A stretch of 64,000 nucleotides of DNA from Epiperipatus broadwayi (GCA_028023455.1 JAQFVV010000352.1:732501-796500), one strand, 5' to 3'. Shown: positions 25,201 through 44,332, counted from the stretch's first letter. A program made the numbers and translations. The notes: generated from the sequence alone by a model not told the origin.

Positions 25201-25909
25201 TTATATATGTAAATATGTGCTAAAGCCATAATAATGTTTTTTTCTTAAGTTGTAAATGTATAACTATTTAAGTATAGATCTTAGAAAAGTATACAACCCA
25301 ATAATAGCGGATCATCTGGTCATAACATATAGCCCTATCCCTTTGGCTGGCGCCTGATATTAATACCAAAATAAATTTGCCAATAGTTGATTGAGTTATT
25401 TAGAATAAAAAGAGTTTAAAAGCAATGATTCATAATAAAAGTTATATAGAGTTTTTTTCCAAAATATGTGTATCAAGTGCATCAATGCAATCGTTAATCA
25501 ATCATTTTGTTAAGATGTTTCAGGTGCTGAAGAACAACTCCAAAAACAGACCACAAAAGAAGACATAAAGAAGGCCAGGTAGAGGTTATAATATTTTTTA
25601 TGATATACTTTGCATTAAAGAGCTAAATAGTAAATAAGCAGTATAGATATATATATATGTTTCACAGTAAAAACTAGATCTAAAAACAATTAATATTAAA
25701 TAATAGGTGGGATAGCAATAATGATTTAAATAAATATGGATTGAGTACTGGAAGGGGAGAGTAAAGCAAGGGGGAGAGTGTAGAATGGGAGGAGGAAAAG
25801 CTGGAGGGAAAGAAAATGATGACATGGATATGCAATGGCAAATGATTTAGGACTCTAATAATTTGTATATGTTATAATAGTTTTTTTATTATTATTTTAA
25901 GTTAATCAG
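25201..25909. other. AT-rich DNA, no gene recognised
   Basis: A GA-rich stretch lies at about 25740-25820. Nothing coding or repeated was identified. Confidence 0.5.
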
Positions 25910-25945
25910 TTAACCAAGCAGTTTTTTTTGAAGACAGTGAATAAT
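25910..25945 (+). repeat. Left flanking direct repeat around family C
   Basis: TTAACCAAGCAG, a T run, then GAAGACAGTGAA. The same stretch of about 34 bp recurs in the same orientation at 30409-30446, just outside the other end of family C. Confidence 0.8.
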
Positions 25946-25956
25946 TTGTATGTATG

Positions 25957-30346
<4,390 letters not shown>

Positions 30347-30377
<31 letters not shown>
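30347..30377. repeat. (TA)n microsatellite
   Basis: About 30 bp of TA at the right edge of family C. Confidence 0.95.
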
Positions 30378-30380
<3 letters not shown>

Positions 30381-30408
30381 TCTTGTATTATTATCTTATT
30401 GTATTCAA

Positions 30409-30446
30409 TTAACCAAGCAGATTTTTTTGAAGACAGTGAAAAATTT
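30409..30446 (+). repeat. Right flanking direct repeat around family C
   Basis: Second copy of the TTAACCAAGCAG...GAAGACAGTGAA stretch found at 25910-25945. Confidence 0.8.
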
Positions 30447-30451
30447 TTTCT

Positions 30452-30752
30452 AGTAACATAGCAGAGAGGATACTCTATCATAAATGAAAGTCATAAATTT
30501 CTAATATAACACAGAGTTAGGATATTCGATAGTAAATGAAAGTCATAAAAAATTTTAATATAGCAGAGAGGGTATTTTAGCATAACTCAAAAATCATAAA
30601 ATTTCTAACATAGCAGAGAGCTATTCTATCATAAATGAAAGCCAAAAATTTCTAATATAGCAGAAAGGGTATTCTATCATAAATGAAAGTCATAAAATTC
30701 CTAATATAGCAGAAAAGTTAGGATTCTATCATAAATGAAAGTCACAAAATTC
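30452..30752. repeat. Short tandem repeat, about 5 units of 55-65 bp
   Basis: Units read 'atagcagagagggtattcta', then 'tcataaatgaaagtcat', then 'aaatttctaat'. They are imperfect, with small indels. There is no spacer diversity of the kind a CRISPR would show. Confidence 0.85.
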
Positions 30753-30873
30753 CCTTTAGATACATCACCAATCCAAAGTTGTTCTTTAGTTACCTGAACA
30801 TCAAGTAAAAGCTTTTTTTCTTTTTTTAAACATTTTTTTTCTTTTTTTTTTTTTTCAGTAAGTTCAGGAAAAT

Positions 30874-31171
30874 GAAGCAGATGATCTGAAGCTCAGATTC
30901 TGCTTCACAGCCCACATCCAATCTCCTACCACCTAACTGTATTCAAACCCACCTTTATGCACGTATATACTTAGCTAATAATATATATATTTCTTTTGGT
31001 TAATAATATAACAAATAATGTAAACACGTACATATTTTAATTTAAAAATATTTTATTTAATAACAATATTCTCATGTGTATGCGGGCGTAAATAATAATT
31101 ATCTATATATTTCAGTGTAGGAGATTGTGAATAAATTAATATATATATATATATATATAATATATATAAGT

Positions 31172-31217
<46 letters not shown>

Positions 31218-32654
31218 ATATATAAAACTTATTATTTTTTCATATATAATTTTGTAGCCAGAAGTGATGCAATCTTGTTAAGAAGTCTCTCGAAAAACAA
31301 TTACCCGGAAGATACCTTAGATTAAAGTAAAAGATTATGAATTGGTAATAATAAAATAAACCCATTAATAGAAATTGTCCGTGCTAGCTTGTTTTAAAAT
31401 CATAAGATATATTTTAAAACAATCATTCGAGAAACTGATAACAAACTTGCATTGTTTCAAACATCTTACTAAATAAGAGTATCCGGTCAAACTATTCCAA
31501 ATGAAACTTAAGTGCTTAAACCGCCTCACGTCCAGCAGTAGTTGCTAAGTTACAGCTTCAAAATAAAAGTATATATACTGCTGGATTTGAATACACAGGA
31601 GAGGAGACCATTAAATAACTAAGTTGCTATACATATGCCACGCCAGATTTAATTCTCACCCAATGTGTCGTGAGTAGAAAATTTCACCTTGTCCCTCCAT
31701 TCTCATATGCTGTTCCCATGAATGAAGCTCTGCATCCCATACCAATGAACTGTAGATATTTTTCAGTTGAAATGAAATGCTATCTCTCACATAATAATGC
31801 TACCCTATATCTAATGAAATAATACCGATGGACTGATTACTACTGAAACACTCTTCCAAATAATCAAGGTAAAAGAACTTTGACCGCTTATAATTATTAA
31901 ATCCTGCCTTCTCTGTAATATTTATATTTTAATCACCTATTTTAAATGTCTTCAAAATATGTATTTGTATAACTCTATATAACTAATCTATATTAAGACG
32001 CCTATAAAATGTTTTTCCTTTTCTTTTAATTCCAAGCGGCAAATAATTTTCATTTACATTTATGTAGTTATATTTTAAAATAAATGCCAATAGTATTCTA
32101 AAATTGCCAGCATATAATTCATTTTCATTTCCCCACCCATCATTTACTGGGTAAATAATTTATAATTTGATCAAAACAAGTCTTATTCGACTTGCCCAGG
32201 TGCTTGTGATTTTAGATAAATAAAGTAATTATATTTTTCACGTCTACTGTAGAAAAACAGATTGGCATCTGTTTTTCACATTTTCCATCCTAAATATGCA
32301 CTATCTTTTATTCTTAAATTATATTATATATGTAAAACCCATCTTAGCTATTACCACCACCCACTTATTTTGTAATCATTTATATATTTTCACAAGGGCA
32401 TTGATTAACCAAAATTGAAATTTATTAAATGTGTAAGAAGTAATGGATAATATTAAGTAACATAATGTAAGGCGGAGGGGGGTCTTGAGATCTTAGTTTT
32501 ATATTTAAGTATAATTATTACCCATGTTTGCTTAGGGAAGCCATTTCATTACACAAATATTTCATAATTTATGGGCAATAAATACGTTTCGATAATCTTT
32601 ATTTTTTAGAATTATATTTAAATTATATTATTAAGTGTTTTGTGCATAAAGGCC

Positions 32655-32685
<31 letters not shown>

Positions 32686-33931
32686 GTTATATGTTCATGC
32701 TTCTTTCTCACATGGAGGTATTCACACAGTCGAGCCCCATCATCATCCTCAATGTCCTTAAACCAGGCTGTAAAACCATCCTGGGGACTAACTTGGTCAT
32801 ATGTGCATACTTTATATGGGGAGTGATCTGGGAAACCAGCCCAATAAAGTCATTGCTGACCACTCTTCATCATCCATGATTCACCTGTACTTCATTCCAG
32901 GAAATCTTGGACTCTTTCTTTCGTCAAACTGACCCTGCCTACATTTGCAGAGGAATTCGGTCCACTTTATTCAAAATTCATGAAGCACACTCCAGGATCC
33001 ATAATTGGACCAACCCAATCAGCTGCCATGCATGTACTGCCTTTCAGTATCTTAGTAGTCACTCAGAAGTAATCATAAGCTTTAATGAAATGATTTCTTT
33101 AAACAGACATATTTCCATTAGTTTAATATACATATTAATGCGATAGATTTAGTATCGTTTATGTAATTATTCATTACCCACCCCGCACATTAATTATCTA
33201 AAACTCCAAATTAATAATCATATTGAATGTAACCAAATATAATATCTGCTTGTAAAATTATTCTCCTTTCAAATTAATTAAATGCTCTTTTCGTCTCTGG
33301 GGGTGTAATAGTATTCCAGTAATGTATTCTAATAGCACTAATTCATTAAATCATATATATATATATATATATAAGATTTGATAATATATATATATATATA
33401 TATATATTATTGGCATAGCCTCAAATCTTATGTTATCATTAAATATAAATCAAACAGACATATATATAATACTTATAAGGCTCATGTCAGGTAAATAACC
33501 CGACATAATTTTGTTATTAATAAATCTTAAATATATATATCAAACTCGAACCATTGCTTTATTTTAGTTAAGATAATATATTAAGTTATTACTTGTGCTA
33601 AATATGACTAGATGATCTCCACTCAATACATAATTACTATGCTAGGTCATGAGCCTTCATTGCTCATAAAATATAGCTAGTTATTAAGTTATTCTATCAT
33701 ATAAGTTTAGCCTAGAGTCTTTCTGTGTCTCCGATGATTGATGGTGGCAGGTGAGAAGTAAATTAATCGATGTCATCGGGATTGTTGCTCATAATGTTAT
33801 AGATCTGGAAAGTAGGCAAATAGGGCAGAATTCATGAGTGTTCCTGACCTGTGTATCTTGCGCATGATTGGATTCGAGGTACTTTTGCCTGATGCTAGAT
33901 CTTGTTACGTGAACATACAAATCTGACCGGC

Positions 33932-33934
<3 letters not shown>
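30874..33934. mobile_element. Family D element, copy 2 (about 3.06 kb)
   Basis: Second copy of 20617-23572, same orientation. The terminal hairpin is preserved, with the loop changed from TGC to AGC. The end GACCGGCACA is identical. (TA)n tracts at about 31140-31212, 32660-32690 and 33356-33409 are longer than in copy 1. The short open frames at 32640-33146 parallel those of copy 1 but have accumulated amino-acid changes freely, so no selected protein is indicated on that strand. Confidence 0.75.

Positions 33935-33938
<4 letters not shown>

Positions 33939-33973
<35 letters not shown>
33939..33973. repeat. (TA)n microsatellite
   Basis: About 35 bp TA between CACAACAATAT and ATATTGCAACC, again a near-palindromic junction. 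Confidence 0.9.
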
Positions 33974-33975
<2 letters not shown>

Positions 33976-34490
33976 CAACCTTATGAAAATAGAGGGAAAG
34001 GGAGAGATAAGAAGAAAATGGAATAAAGGAGAGATAATGATAAAGATAAATGATGAAAATAAAATGAGAGAGGCCAATTGTAACCTAATAAAATAAAAAA
34101 GATAAGAAGAAAATGGATAATGATAATGATAATTGTAGCCTTACAATTAAAATAGAGAGAGAGGGAGAGATAAGAAGAAAATAAAATAAAAGAGAGAGAA
34201 TGCTAATAATAAAATAAGAAAGGGGTGTGAAAAAGAAAGAGAAAAATAATGAAATTGAGATGAAGAATTGGTAAGAATAAATGATGGAAAAGAAAAGAAT
34301 TGAGAGGGAAAAGTAATGGGGAAATAATAGAAATGGTATATATAAGGGAGAGAGAGAAGAAATGAGATGATGAAAAGATATGAAAGAGAGATATAAGAAG
34401 AAGATGGGATTAAGGAGAGAGAAATGAAATGAGATGATAGAAAGAAATGACATGAAAAGAAATGGAATAGAAGTGAAATGATATAAAATG
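33974..34490. repeat. Purine-rich (GA/AAG) strand-asymmetric tract
   Basis: More than 400 bp in which the plus strand is nearly all A and G ('agggagagataagaagaaaa' phrases repeated). At least two diverged units are separated by TTGTARCC-type joints near 34078 and 34134. The long minus-strand open frame of Phe/Ser/Leu here is a composition artefact. Confidence 0.8.
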
Positions 34491-37183
34491 AACCATAAAT
34501 TAGAGACTCTAAATGACTCAGCTCAGTGGGGTTACAATAAATTTAAAGAAAAGAGATGATGATCCAGAGATGTATAAACAAATAAAGTTCAAATCCAATA
34601 CTGATGAACTATAACAACTACAGTTTTAATAAACCATACAAAAGATTATCTAAAATCATTAATCAATGCTTACCATACTAGTCCTACTAATAAACTATAC
34701 ACTCTCTCAATAAGATCTATGATGCTTTGCTTTAAAATATTATCTAACATAATTATATTTAATAAACAACAAGAGTAAATAACCTCAGCGATTTTAAAAT
34801 TAAAGTTTAAGTTAAGTTGCCTAACAAAGGATTACTGTGATTAATAAATAAATAAGTGACATCTTAGCTGACCATAAAAATAATTATAGTATGTTCAATC
34901 TTAAAAGAATAAACAAAACAAATATTAATTCACAAAATTTAGTGAATCAATTTAAATTTAAACGAATAATGGCATATTATCTAAGATATTACTTGAGCAA
35001 AGAAAATAGCAAGGGTACTTTTAATGCCTTTCCATACTCACAGGCAACCACTAAAGACCTCAAATGCAAATGGATAAGAATTCTTTAAATATATAAGATT
35101 TAAGATGATGATAGATGATGTGCAGTCAATATGTGATAAGATGAAGCTCCTAAAATAATATTAATTAAAATATTCTTCTGAAGTACTAATGTTATTAATC
35201 TGATATTGCATAATCTTTAATCTGAAAGATATACTGATAATTTAAAGAAAATAAACTTTTAACTAAATATTTAATTATGTATCTGCTATAATGTAATTAT
35301 CTGTATTTGTGATTCAATATGAGAATCATTTACTTTAACATAGTTTTTTTTATTTAATTTTCAAGACAATATCAACTATATTTAATTCACTTAGAATATA
35401 CTTGTGAGTGTCTGAATTGAAGATTCATTAACTTTAAAATTTAAGACTTTGTGAACTTGGAACCCAAGACAATAATATATTTTTCATATAAAAGTAAAAC
35501 AAACAAACAAAACTTTTGAAATAATAATAATTTAATTTATTAATAATGAGAAGAAATGTTTATAAGTATAGTGGAATACAAACAGTGCCAATACCGCACT
35601 AAGATTTTATATAATTATTTGGACTAATAAATAACATTATTGTGTCATTTACTAATCAGAATAACACACATAATTATGTTTATATTGAAAACCCTAAGGT
35701 TAATTTTATACTCCTCAACTTAACAAACGCTAAGTTGGAGTAAGCATATTCAACAATACTTTTTAAAATATCATCACTAGTTTCATGGATATAACTAATA
35801 TCACAGCTAGATATATCTTTAAATCAGATTAAGCTAATACTAAAATTAAATTAACTTAAGTTTATGGGACAATCATTCATCAGAGATCAGTTATACTTTT
35901 TTAAAATAACTTTAGTCCACATAAAATCATTCCCTCAATGTTTTAAAGATAATGATGTAACAGACTTACAAATCCAGCGGCGAAGCTCTAGATGAAAATA
36001 TTAAATTATTATGTGTGAATTGCCACTTATACCGTATGCATATTTAATATACTTTAAAATAAATATAATTTATTGTTGGTTAGCTTGTGCATGATAAAAC
36101 TATCATATCCACACAATTCAAACATTGATATACCTATGAGCCATAAATTAGCTACAACTACCTGAAGAAATACATTTCCTCAAACAAGCATATCTTGTCA
36201 TCACAAATCTAAAACAAATGCAACATCCCCTACTGTGGTGGAATTAGCATTAAGTCATCATGAATGATAGGCAAAAATATAAAGATACTAGGCTCCTCAG
36301 AGCTGGAAAAGAATATGGTGGCTTCCAAAAATACCTAACTTTGAGGCAAAATGACGATGTCTGGAATTCATCTTCAGTACATCTGGGAACAGGAACACAC
36401 ACCAGAAAAGCATAATCCTCTCTCATGGGATTTTCAATGCTTATTAATGTGATTGTCATCACTGAAAAATACAATATAATAACCCTCTTTTGGGGACAAG
36501 CACTATCAAATCATGGAATTACATTACAATAAGAATGGAGCATACTCTCGACTCCATAAACATATTCAAAAATTTTGAACTAAGCCTAATTCTTGAGGCT
36601 ACCAAATACTAACTAATAGGAAGATATATAGTTCACTTAAACTAACTAAGTTATTTCTAAGAAATTTATAAAAATACAAAACGTATATCCAATGTTCCAA
36701 CCAACAAAGCAAACTATGTGTCAACTGACTACTGTAGAAAATACTTTAAACTTAAATGCATATAAAATTCTAGGCAAGGCACAATACACACATAGCAAAA
36801 TATTAAATGCTAAAAATATAGTACTAGTGGACTTTTGAAATGGTAAATTAAATGCAAGAATATTTACTTCTCGATGAATATAAAATATTTGTAATTATTC
36901 TTAATATAACATTCATAAAACAATTGAATGGATATTCTCTGATAAACTTCTTTAGTAAATTTAAAATAAAATTGAGTAAAACATCCCATTTATATAAAAA
37001 TAACACTGTGATATTTTAAATCTCTATAATAAAATTATTAAATAGAAACTAGCTAGTATAATGCTTGATAAATAAACTAAATCTACTTAAGAATGGCAAG
37101 AAACATTTGCTCATTCAAATGAAACCTATTTCGTTTAAAAATATAACCCTAGTTTACCTCTATATTTATGCCAAAAAGTGTTA
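34491..37183. other. AT-rich DNA, no gene recognised
   Basis: Slightly less AT-rich around 36150-36560. A 74-codon minus-strand frame at 36250-36474 has no recognisable domain. The region may be another dispersed repeat, but no second copy is in the window. Confidence 0.5.
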
Positions 37184-37384
37184 CATACAATTTAATAGCA
37201 TAAATATTTTTATGGTTTCTTTTTTAAAAAAACCAATAAAGCAGACCATAAAAAAAATAATACATTAATTCAAGTTCATATTTCAGCTCCGTAATGATTT
37301 TTCCATTTCATAATGCGTAGACAATTTATCCATGTTAAGATATCTATCCGAATTCGAAGCTTCAATTACTACATTTATACACAT
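37184..37384 (+). repeat. 201 bp direct repeat, copy 1
   Basis: From CATACAATTTAATAGC to TTTATACACAT. It is nearly identical to 37733-37933; the visible differences are the lengths of T/A runs and one G/T change. The 348 bp between the copies is partly unique. Confidence 0.95.
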
Positions 37385-37732
37385 GGCAATGGTTTTCAAA
37401 ACAAAAACATTCAGTAGTTCTTTATATAAACACTTCCACTTTCTTTTATCTTTAAAGATAATTTTAAATATTAAAATAATAAAACATTGTAAGCATAAAT
37501 ATAAGTTGGCACTGGAAAGTAAATTATTCAACTGAGTAGCATAAGTATAATAAGCATAAGTATAAGTAAAATAAGCCGACATTGAAAACAATAAATTCTT
37601 CAGCTGAGTACATGTTTTTTTTTTTTTTTATATTTATAATCCTAGGTTCAAACGCGGAATAATTATAATATATCTATTTAGTTAACTTTCACTGTTCTTC
37701 TTTAGATAAATGCATTTTTTTTAAATAGAGCT

Positions 37733-37933
37733 CATACAATTTAATAGCATAAATATTTTTATGGTTTCTTTTTTTAAAAAACCAATAAAGCAGACCATAA
37801 AAAAAATAATACATTAATTCAAGTTCATATTTCAGCTCCGTAATGATTTTTCCATTTCATAATGCGTATACAATTTATCCATGTTAAGATATCTATCCGA
37901 ATTCGAAGCTTCAATTACTACATTTATACACAT
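37733..37933 (+). repeat. 201 bp direct repeat, copy 2
   Basis: Counterpart of 37184-37384, offset 549 bp. The near identity indicates a recent local duplication. Confidence 0.95.
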
Positions 37934-39435
37934 ATTTAAAAATGTATTTCTTTTTTTAAACAAATTTTCTTTTATTTATTTTTTAAAACATAAGAGTAGA
38001 TTTTGTTTATAATTAAGCACACTCCTTGTTTTATGAACTAAGATCAACGGTCATAAGGGTACTTATAAGTACTGGCCACTATAACAAAACATTACATATT
38101 TGACAGAGACAAGTTCATTAATAATATTTTTAATTTAATTTAAAGTTTTACTTCCAAACAAATTCTTTTCATACTACTAGCATAAACCAGAATTAGTATT
38201 TTAAAATATATAGTGTCCACAGAAACATTATTCTGTTAAGAGCATATTTAAATGTCTATATCATCTATTAAGTAATAAAGTATTACATTTAATGTCACTT
38301 CTAATTTATAAAGACGCTAACGCATTTCCATTTTAATATTTTAAAATGTTTGAATGTTTTTTTTTTTTTAATTTCTTCTTTATGTATATTTTTAGTTTGA
38401 TAGAAGATATACTATACTTTAGTGCAATAAAGTCTTTAGCCATAACAATACTTAATAATTTAAGTTTTACTTCTAAATAAAGAAAAATGAATATATAAAA
38501 AATAAATAAAATATGAGATGCTGTATTTTTTCCTTTAAACATTTTACTGTAAATTTTAATGCCTCAATTGTAATGAAAAACTGTCAGAAAAACGGATTAC
38601 CTTTTCTTCTCAACCCACTGTCATTGCTGGACGATTTAAAATAATGGTTTTAAATACATACTTTTATTTTTTTTTAGAAAATGTAAAGTTTTCAAAATTA
38701 CTTTTTATTAAAGAACTTTTAAGATTCAGCTACACATATATTTAAAACAGATCAGCAACTGAATAACCTTTTAGATCTCCATTTATCTCACAATTTTTAA
38801 CCCACCTACAGTTTAATTATAAACCAATAAAAACTAGTTTTTATTAAATTTTAATATTCCAACAAATCAGTTGTGAAATCAATCTACTGATGTAATCAAT
38901 ATAATTTTTTCTTACCACGTGACCTTCAGCTGGAAAATCAAAATTTTATTATTAACAAATATTGTGCAATAATTTTTTTAAATGATATTTTATCCAACCC
39001 ATAGTAATAAATATAAAATTTAAAGTTATACTCTTTATTAAACCCATAAATATTTCATTGAAATAATTTTATCCACACATTTGTTTAATTTATTTATTTT
39101 AAACAATATTGGAATTAAATTACTTTTTTTTTATGTTTCCATGTCAATGCATGCACATTTTCACATATGAATGCAAGTTAATAGTTTAAAAGTTACTTTT
39201 AAAACTACAACAATAGAATGTTAATGAATATTTAATCTAAATAATTTTTATAACTGAATGTTAAACTACAAAACTAATAACAAATATTCTTATTTTTTAA
39301 TAAAAATTCTATTGGTTAAGAAGTTTTAAAATTTATTTGTCTTTCAATAGCTATTTTACTGCAAAGAATATCCTGAAAATATTAATAATATGAAATCATC
39401 ATTTATCTGTGAAAATATTAGAATTAATATATATA
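37934..39435. other. AT-rich DNA, no gene recognised
   Basis: Many T/A homopolymers. A minus-strand open frame at 38333-38542 is Lys/Ile-rich and unrecognised. Confidence 0.5.
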
Positions 39436-41389
<1,954 letters not shown>

Positions 41390-41442
41390 ATATATAGAGT
41401 AAGTTAAAAACAAACTCTTATGAAGCTTCAAAAATACCCTCA

Positions 41443-41484
41443 ACCTCAGACCGCATTTTCTGCCTCTAGCGTCATCAGTGAGGT
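41443..41484 (-). ncRNA. Hammerhead ribozyme motif, left arm (partly decayed)
   Basis: Minus-strand RNA: stem I strand ACCUCA, core CUGAUGA, stem II CGC/GCA around UAGAG (one C-A mismatch at the base), GAAA, then AUGCGGUC and stem I partner UGAGGU. Stem I pairs over 6 bp. The stem III half changed from CCGCGG (right arm) to AUGCGG, so this copy is probably weakened. Confidence 0.75.
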
Positions 41485-42024
41485 GCTAGGGAATAAAAAT
41501 ACTAGAACTAGTCCAGCATTTTATCAATGCCTAACTATTGAGAAGAAAATCTGAAACTTTCAGACATTTAAATGTCCAAAAATCCAGCTATCTAACTCAA
41601 ATAGCCGAATGGGACTGAACTAAGTTCAGATACACCATATATTAATAGCTCTAGCAATATAAAATCTCCAAAGCATTAATAGCAAAAAACTAAAATTAAA
41701 TTGATAAAAAATCAAGTCATATGACCTAATTTTAATAAAGCTCCTATTTACAAATGTTATATATAGAGTAAGTTAAAAACAAACTCTTATGACTTGATTT
41801 TTTATCAATTTAATTTTAGTTTTTTGCTATTAATGCTTTGGCGATTTTATATTGCTAGAGCTATTAATATATGGTGTATCTGAACTTAGTTCAGTCCCAT
41901 TCGGCTATTTGAGTTAGATAGCTGGATTTTTGGACATTTAAATGTCTGAAAGTTTCAGATTTTCTTCTCAATAGTTAGGCATTGATAAAATGCTGGACTA
42001 GTTCTAGTATTTTTATTCCCTAGC

Positions 42025-42066
42025 ACCTCACTGATGATGCTAGAGGCAGAAACCGCGGTCTGAGGT
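42025..42066 (+). ncRNA. Hammerhead ribozyme motif, right arm (intact core)
   Basis: Plus-strand RNA: stem I ACCUCA pairs with UGAGGU (6 bp, perfect); core CUGAUGA; stem II UGC/GCA with loop UAGAG; conserved GAAA; stem III ACC/GGU with a 2-nt loop (palindrome ACCGCGGU, so two molecules could pair); GUC before the predicted cleavage between 42060 and 42061. All invariant core nucleotides of the family are present. The very short stem III is the form reported for PLE-associated and retrozyme hammerheads, which may work as dimers. Confidence 0.88.
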
Positions 42067-42181
42067 TGAGGGTATTTTTGAAGCTTCATAAGAGTTTGTT
42101 TTTAACTTACTCTATATATAACATTTGTAAATAGGAGCTTTATTAAAATTAGGTCATATGACTTGATTTTTTATCAATTTA

Positions 42182-42182
<1 letters not shown>

Positions 42183-42215
<33 letters not shown>

Positions 42216-42233
42216 AATATATATATATATATA

Positions 42234-42278
<45 letters not shown>
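42183..42278. repeat. (TA)n microsatellite, interrupted
   Basis: About 95 bp TA with a few AA/CT interruptions, the right border of the inverted dimer. Confidence 0.95.
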
Positions 42279-42281
<3 letters not shown>

Positions 42282-43563
42282 ATGTTTACCACATTTGACT
42301 AGGTCTCTGTATACAATATAAACTGCATGAGTTGATCAAGTTATGAAAAAGTAGAATGTTTCACTCTTATTTCTAAATGCATAACTATATTTCTTGGTCA
42401 ACTTTAACTAGAAATTGTTATAATTATGATTTCCAACTGAATCAGCTTTTAATTTATAAATGAGGGTGCCAGAGACATTAGACTTGCTGATTCTGCAATG
42501 AAACATATCATAACTTAACAGAAAACAAAGTAAATGATCAGTGTTTTGGTATCCCGTAACTTAGTTATAGTTTATAAAATTATTTACCCGAGGCTTAATT
42601 GCTAAGTATTGGCAAAGGTAAATTATGTGTTCTAATAAACTAACCCTACTAAATTTAATAATAAACATTAATAACATACAATGAACAAAGTTGATAAAAG
42701 CAAAATATTTTATTCTAACAAATGTAAAATATTTTTTAAGTTAAATAATTAAATAAAATTGGAAGGTACACACATTAATCTAGGTATGAAACAATTAAAA
42801 ATAACAGTTAAACAATTAAAGTTCTTAGTTAAACAAAAGTATATTGAATAATAACATTTAATGTGGTTATCAGGATTATATTATAAGCTTATATGAAGAG
42901 TTGTTTGCAAACTTTAGGTCACAATCAGATTATGAAGAATTTTAGCTAACCAATAAATTAAGCAAGTTTACTAAGATTGTTGAATACTATGCTTAGTTTT
43001 TTTTTTCTGGGTAGAATATATCACACACACAAACATATGCATAACATTCAATAGAAAACTGCTTATTCAGATCACATGAACATAAAATATCCATTATAAT
43101 TTCTTATAATTACAAGCATAAAATATCCCTTATAATTTCTGATAATCATAAACATAAATGTCCATTATAATTTCCTTTAACCTTAAGCCTATTTTCTTGA
43201 AAAGAAACTGTCAAACTAAAGCCACTGATAATTAATTCAATTTCAATTCTCACCAACTTTTTAGTAATAGTCATTAAAATTCATGAACACTTTATTTTAG
43301 CCATATAAATATTTATTTCTCAATTATCATATTGGCAAATTATTATAGCAGCATCCAAAAAAATCAATCAACCCCCTTGCATTAAATAATGCTAGCAATA
43401 TTTTATACAAACACAAACTGTATTTCTATATAGGTTACATTTGAGCTATTGATTTATCAAATAAAATTTTTCAACTTTTTTTACATTTAAAATTTTTTAT
43501 TTTTGTCTATAATTAGTTTCATTTTCTTACAATTGGTTTATAGATGAAATAAACCAAACGTCA
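42279..43563. other. AT-rich DNA, no gene recognised; may be SLC6 intron
   Basis: Holds a tandem trio 'cataaaatatccattataat' near 43080-43180. No exon-like sequence was recognised. Confidence 0.5.
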
Positions 43564-43665
43564 CTATATATATATATATATATAAAGAGCCCGATAAAAC
43601 CTCTACAAAAGCTTTTTTTTTATTTTTATGATAAATACTACAAGAAAAAATACCATTGCCCCTAT

Positions 43666-43706
43666 CTCCTGATTGGTTTTTAACTATGGCTTTCTTCAGT
43701 GAGGAG
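43666..43706 (-). ncRNA. Degenerate hammerhead motif
   Basis: Minus strand: CUGAAGA core, a 3 bp stem II AGC/GUU around CAUA, but AAAA replaces GAAA and stem III is broken (CCAAUC). Stem I is imperfect. Likely inactive; recognised only because of its mirror partner at 44101. Confidence 0.45.
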
Positions 43707-44100
43707 CTAGGATATTAGATTCAAAATACTAACTCAGGCCAATCATTTTTCTAATTCTTAAAAATTTAGAAAAAATATCTAAATCTCCAGGCACCTACAT
43801 TTCATCAAATTTAGTTCTTTAACTAAAGAAACTATATGGGCCGGAACTAAATTCAGTAGTCCCATATATTAGTAGGCTTAACAATTTAATATAGGCAAAG
43901 CCCTAATAGCAAAATTATAATATTAATAAAAATCTGTCACAGGACCTATATAGCTTTAATTACCAATATATTCAGGCCCATATTTTTTTACTTAAAGAGC
44001 TGAATTTGAAGTCCTGCAGGTGTCTGAAGATTTATAACTTTTTTTAATATTTAAAAATTTGATAAATGCTTGAGTTAGTATTTTCATTCTAATGTCCTAG

Positions 44101-44141
44101 TTCCTACTGAAGAGAGCCATAGCTCGAAAACAGTCTGGGGA
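44101..44141 (+). ncRNA. Hammerhead motif with damaged stem III
   Basis: Plus strand: stem I UUCCUA with UGGGGA (6 pairs including wobbles), core CUGAAGA, perfect 4 bp stem II GAGC/GCUC with loop CAUA, GAAA, then ACAGUC. The stem III palindrome seen in the other copies is lost, so activity is doubtful. Confidence 0.65.
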
Positions 44142-44298
44142 TGGGGACAACTATAAATAAAGGCTCCACATTCTTTCTCTTGTAGAATTTATCATAAAAT
44201 ACATAAATAAATAAATAAGATGTTTAGATCTATTAGAAGGCTCTTTGTATATTAAATGTTCGTAATGCAAGCTATATAGGTCATGTGACTAATTTTTA

Positions 44299-44332
<34 letters not shown>

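Larger units (their letters stand above)
43585..44310. mobile_element. Decayed hammerhead-bearing inverted dimer, bracketed by (TA)n
   Basis: The left part carries a degenerate minus-strand hammerhead and the right part a plus-strand one. The internal order (TTTTCAGAY-like, 'gctgaatt', 'gtgtctgaag', 'ttagtattttcattctaatg', hammerhead, 'ggtcatgtgac') parallels the 41.4 kb dimer and the 62 kb array. The block 'gacctatatagcttt' near 43950 is mirrored by 'aagctatataggtc' at about 44271-44284. Flanked by (TA)n at 43564-43584 and 44301-44329. Confidence 0.65.

Noticed and set aside
30452-30752. Possible CRISPR-like array
   Set aside because: Units are contiguous, diverged and lack constant repeats with unique spacers; the context is eukaryotic.
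36250-36474. 74-codon minus-strand frame
   Set aside because: Unrecognised, isolated, of the length expected by chance in this patch.
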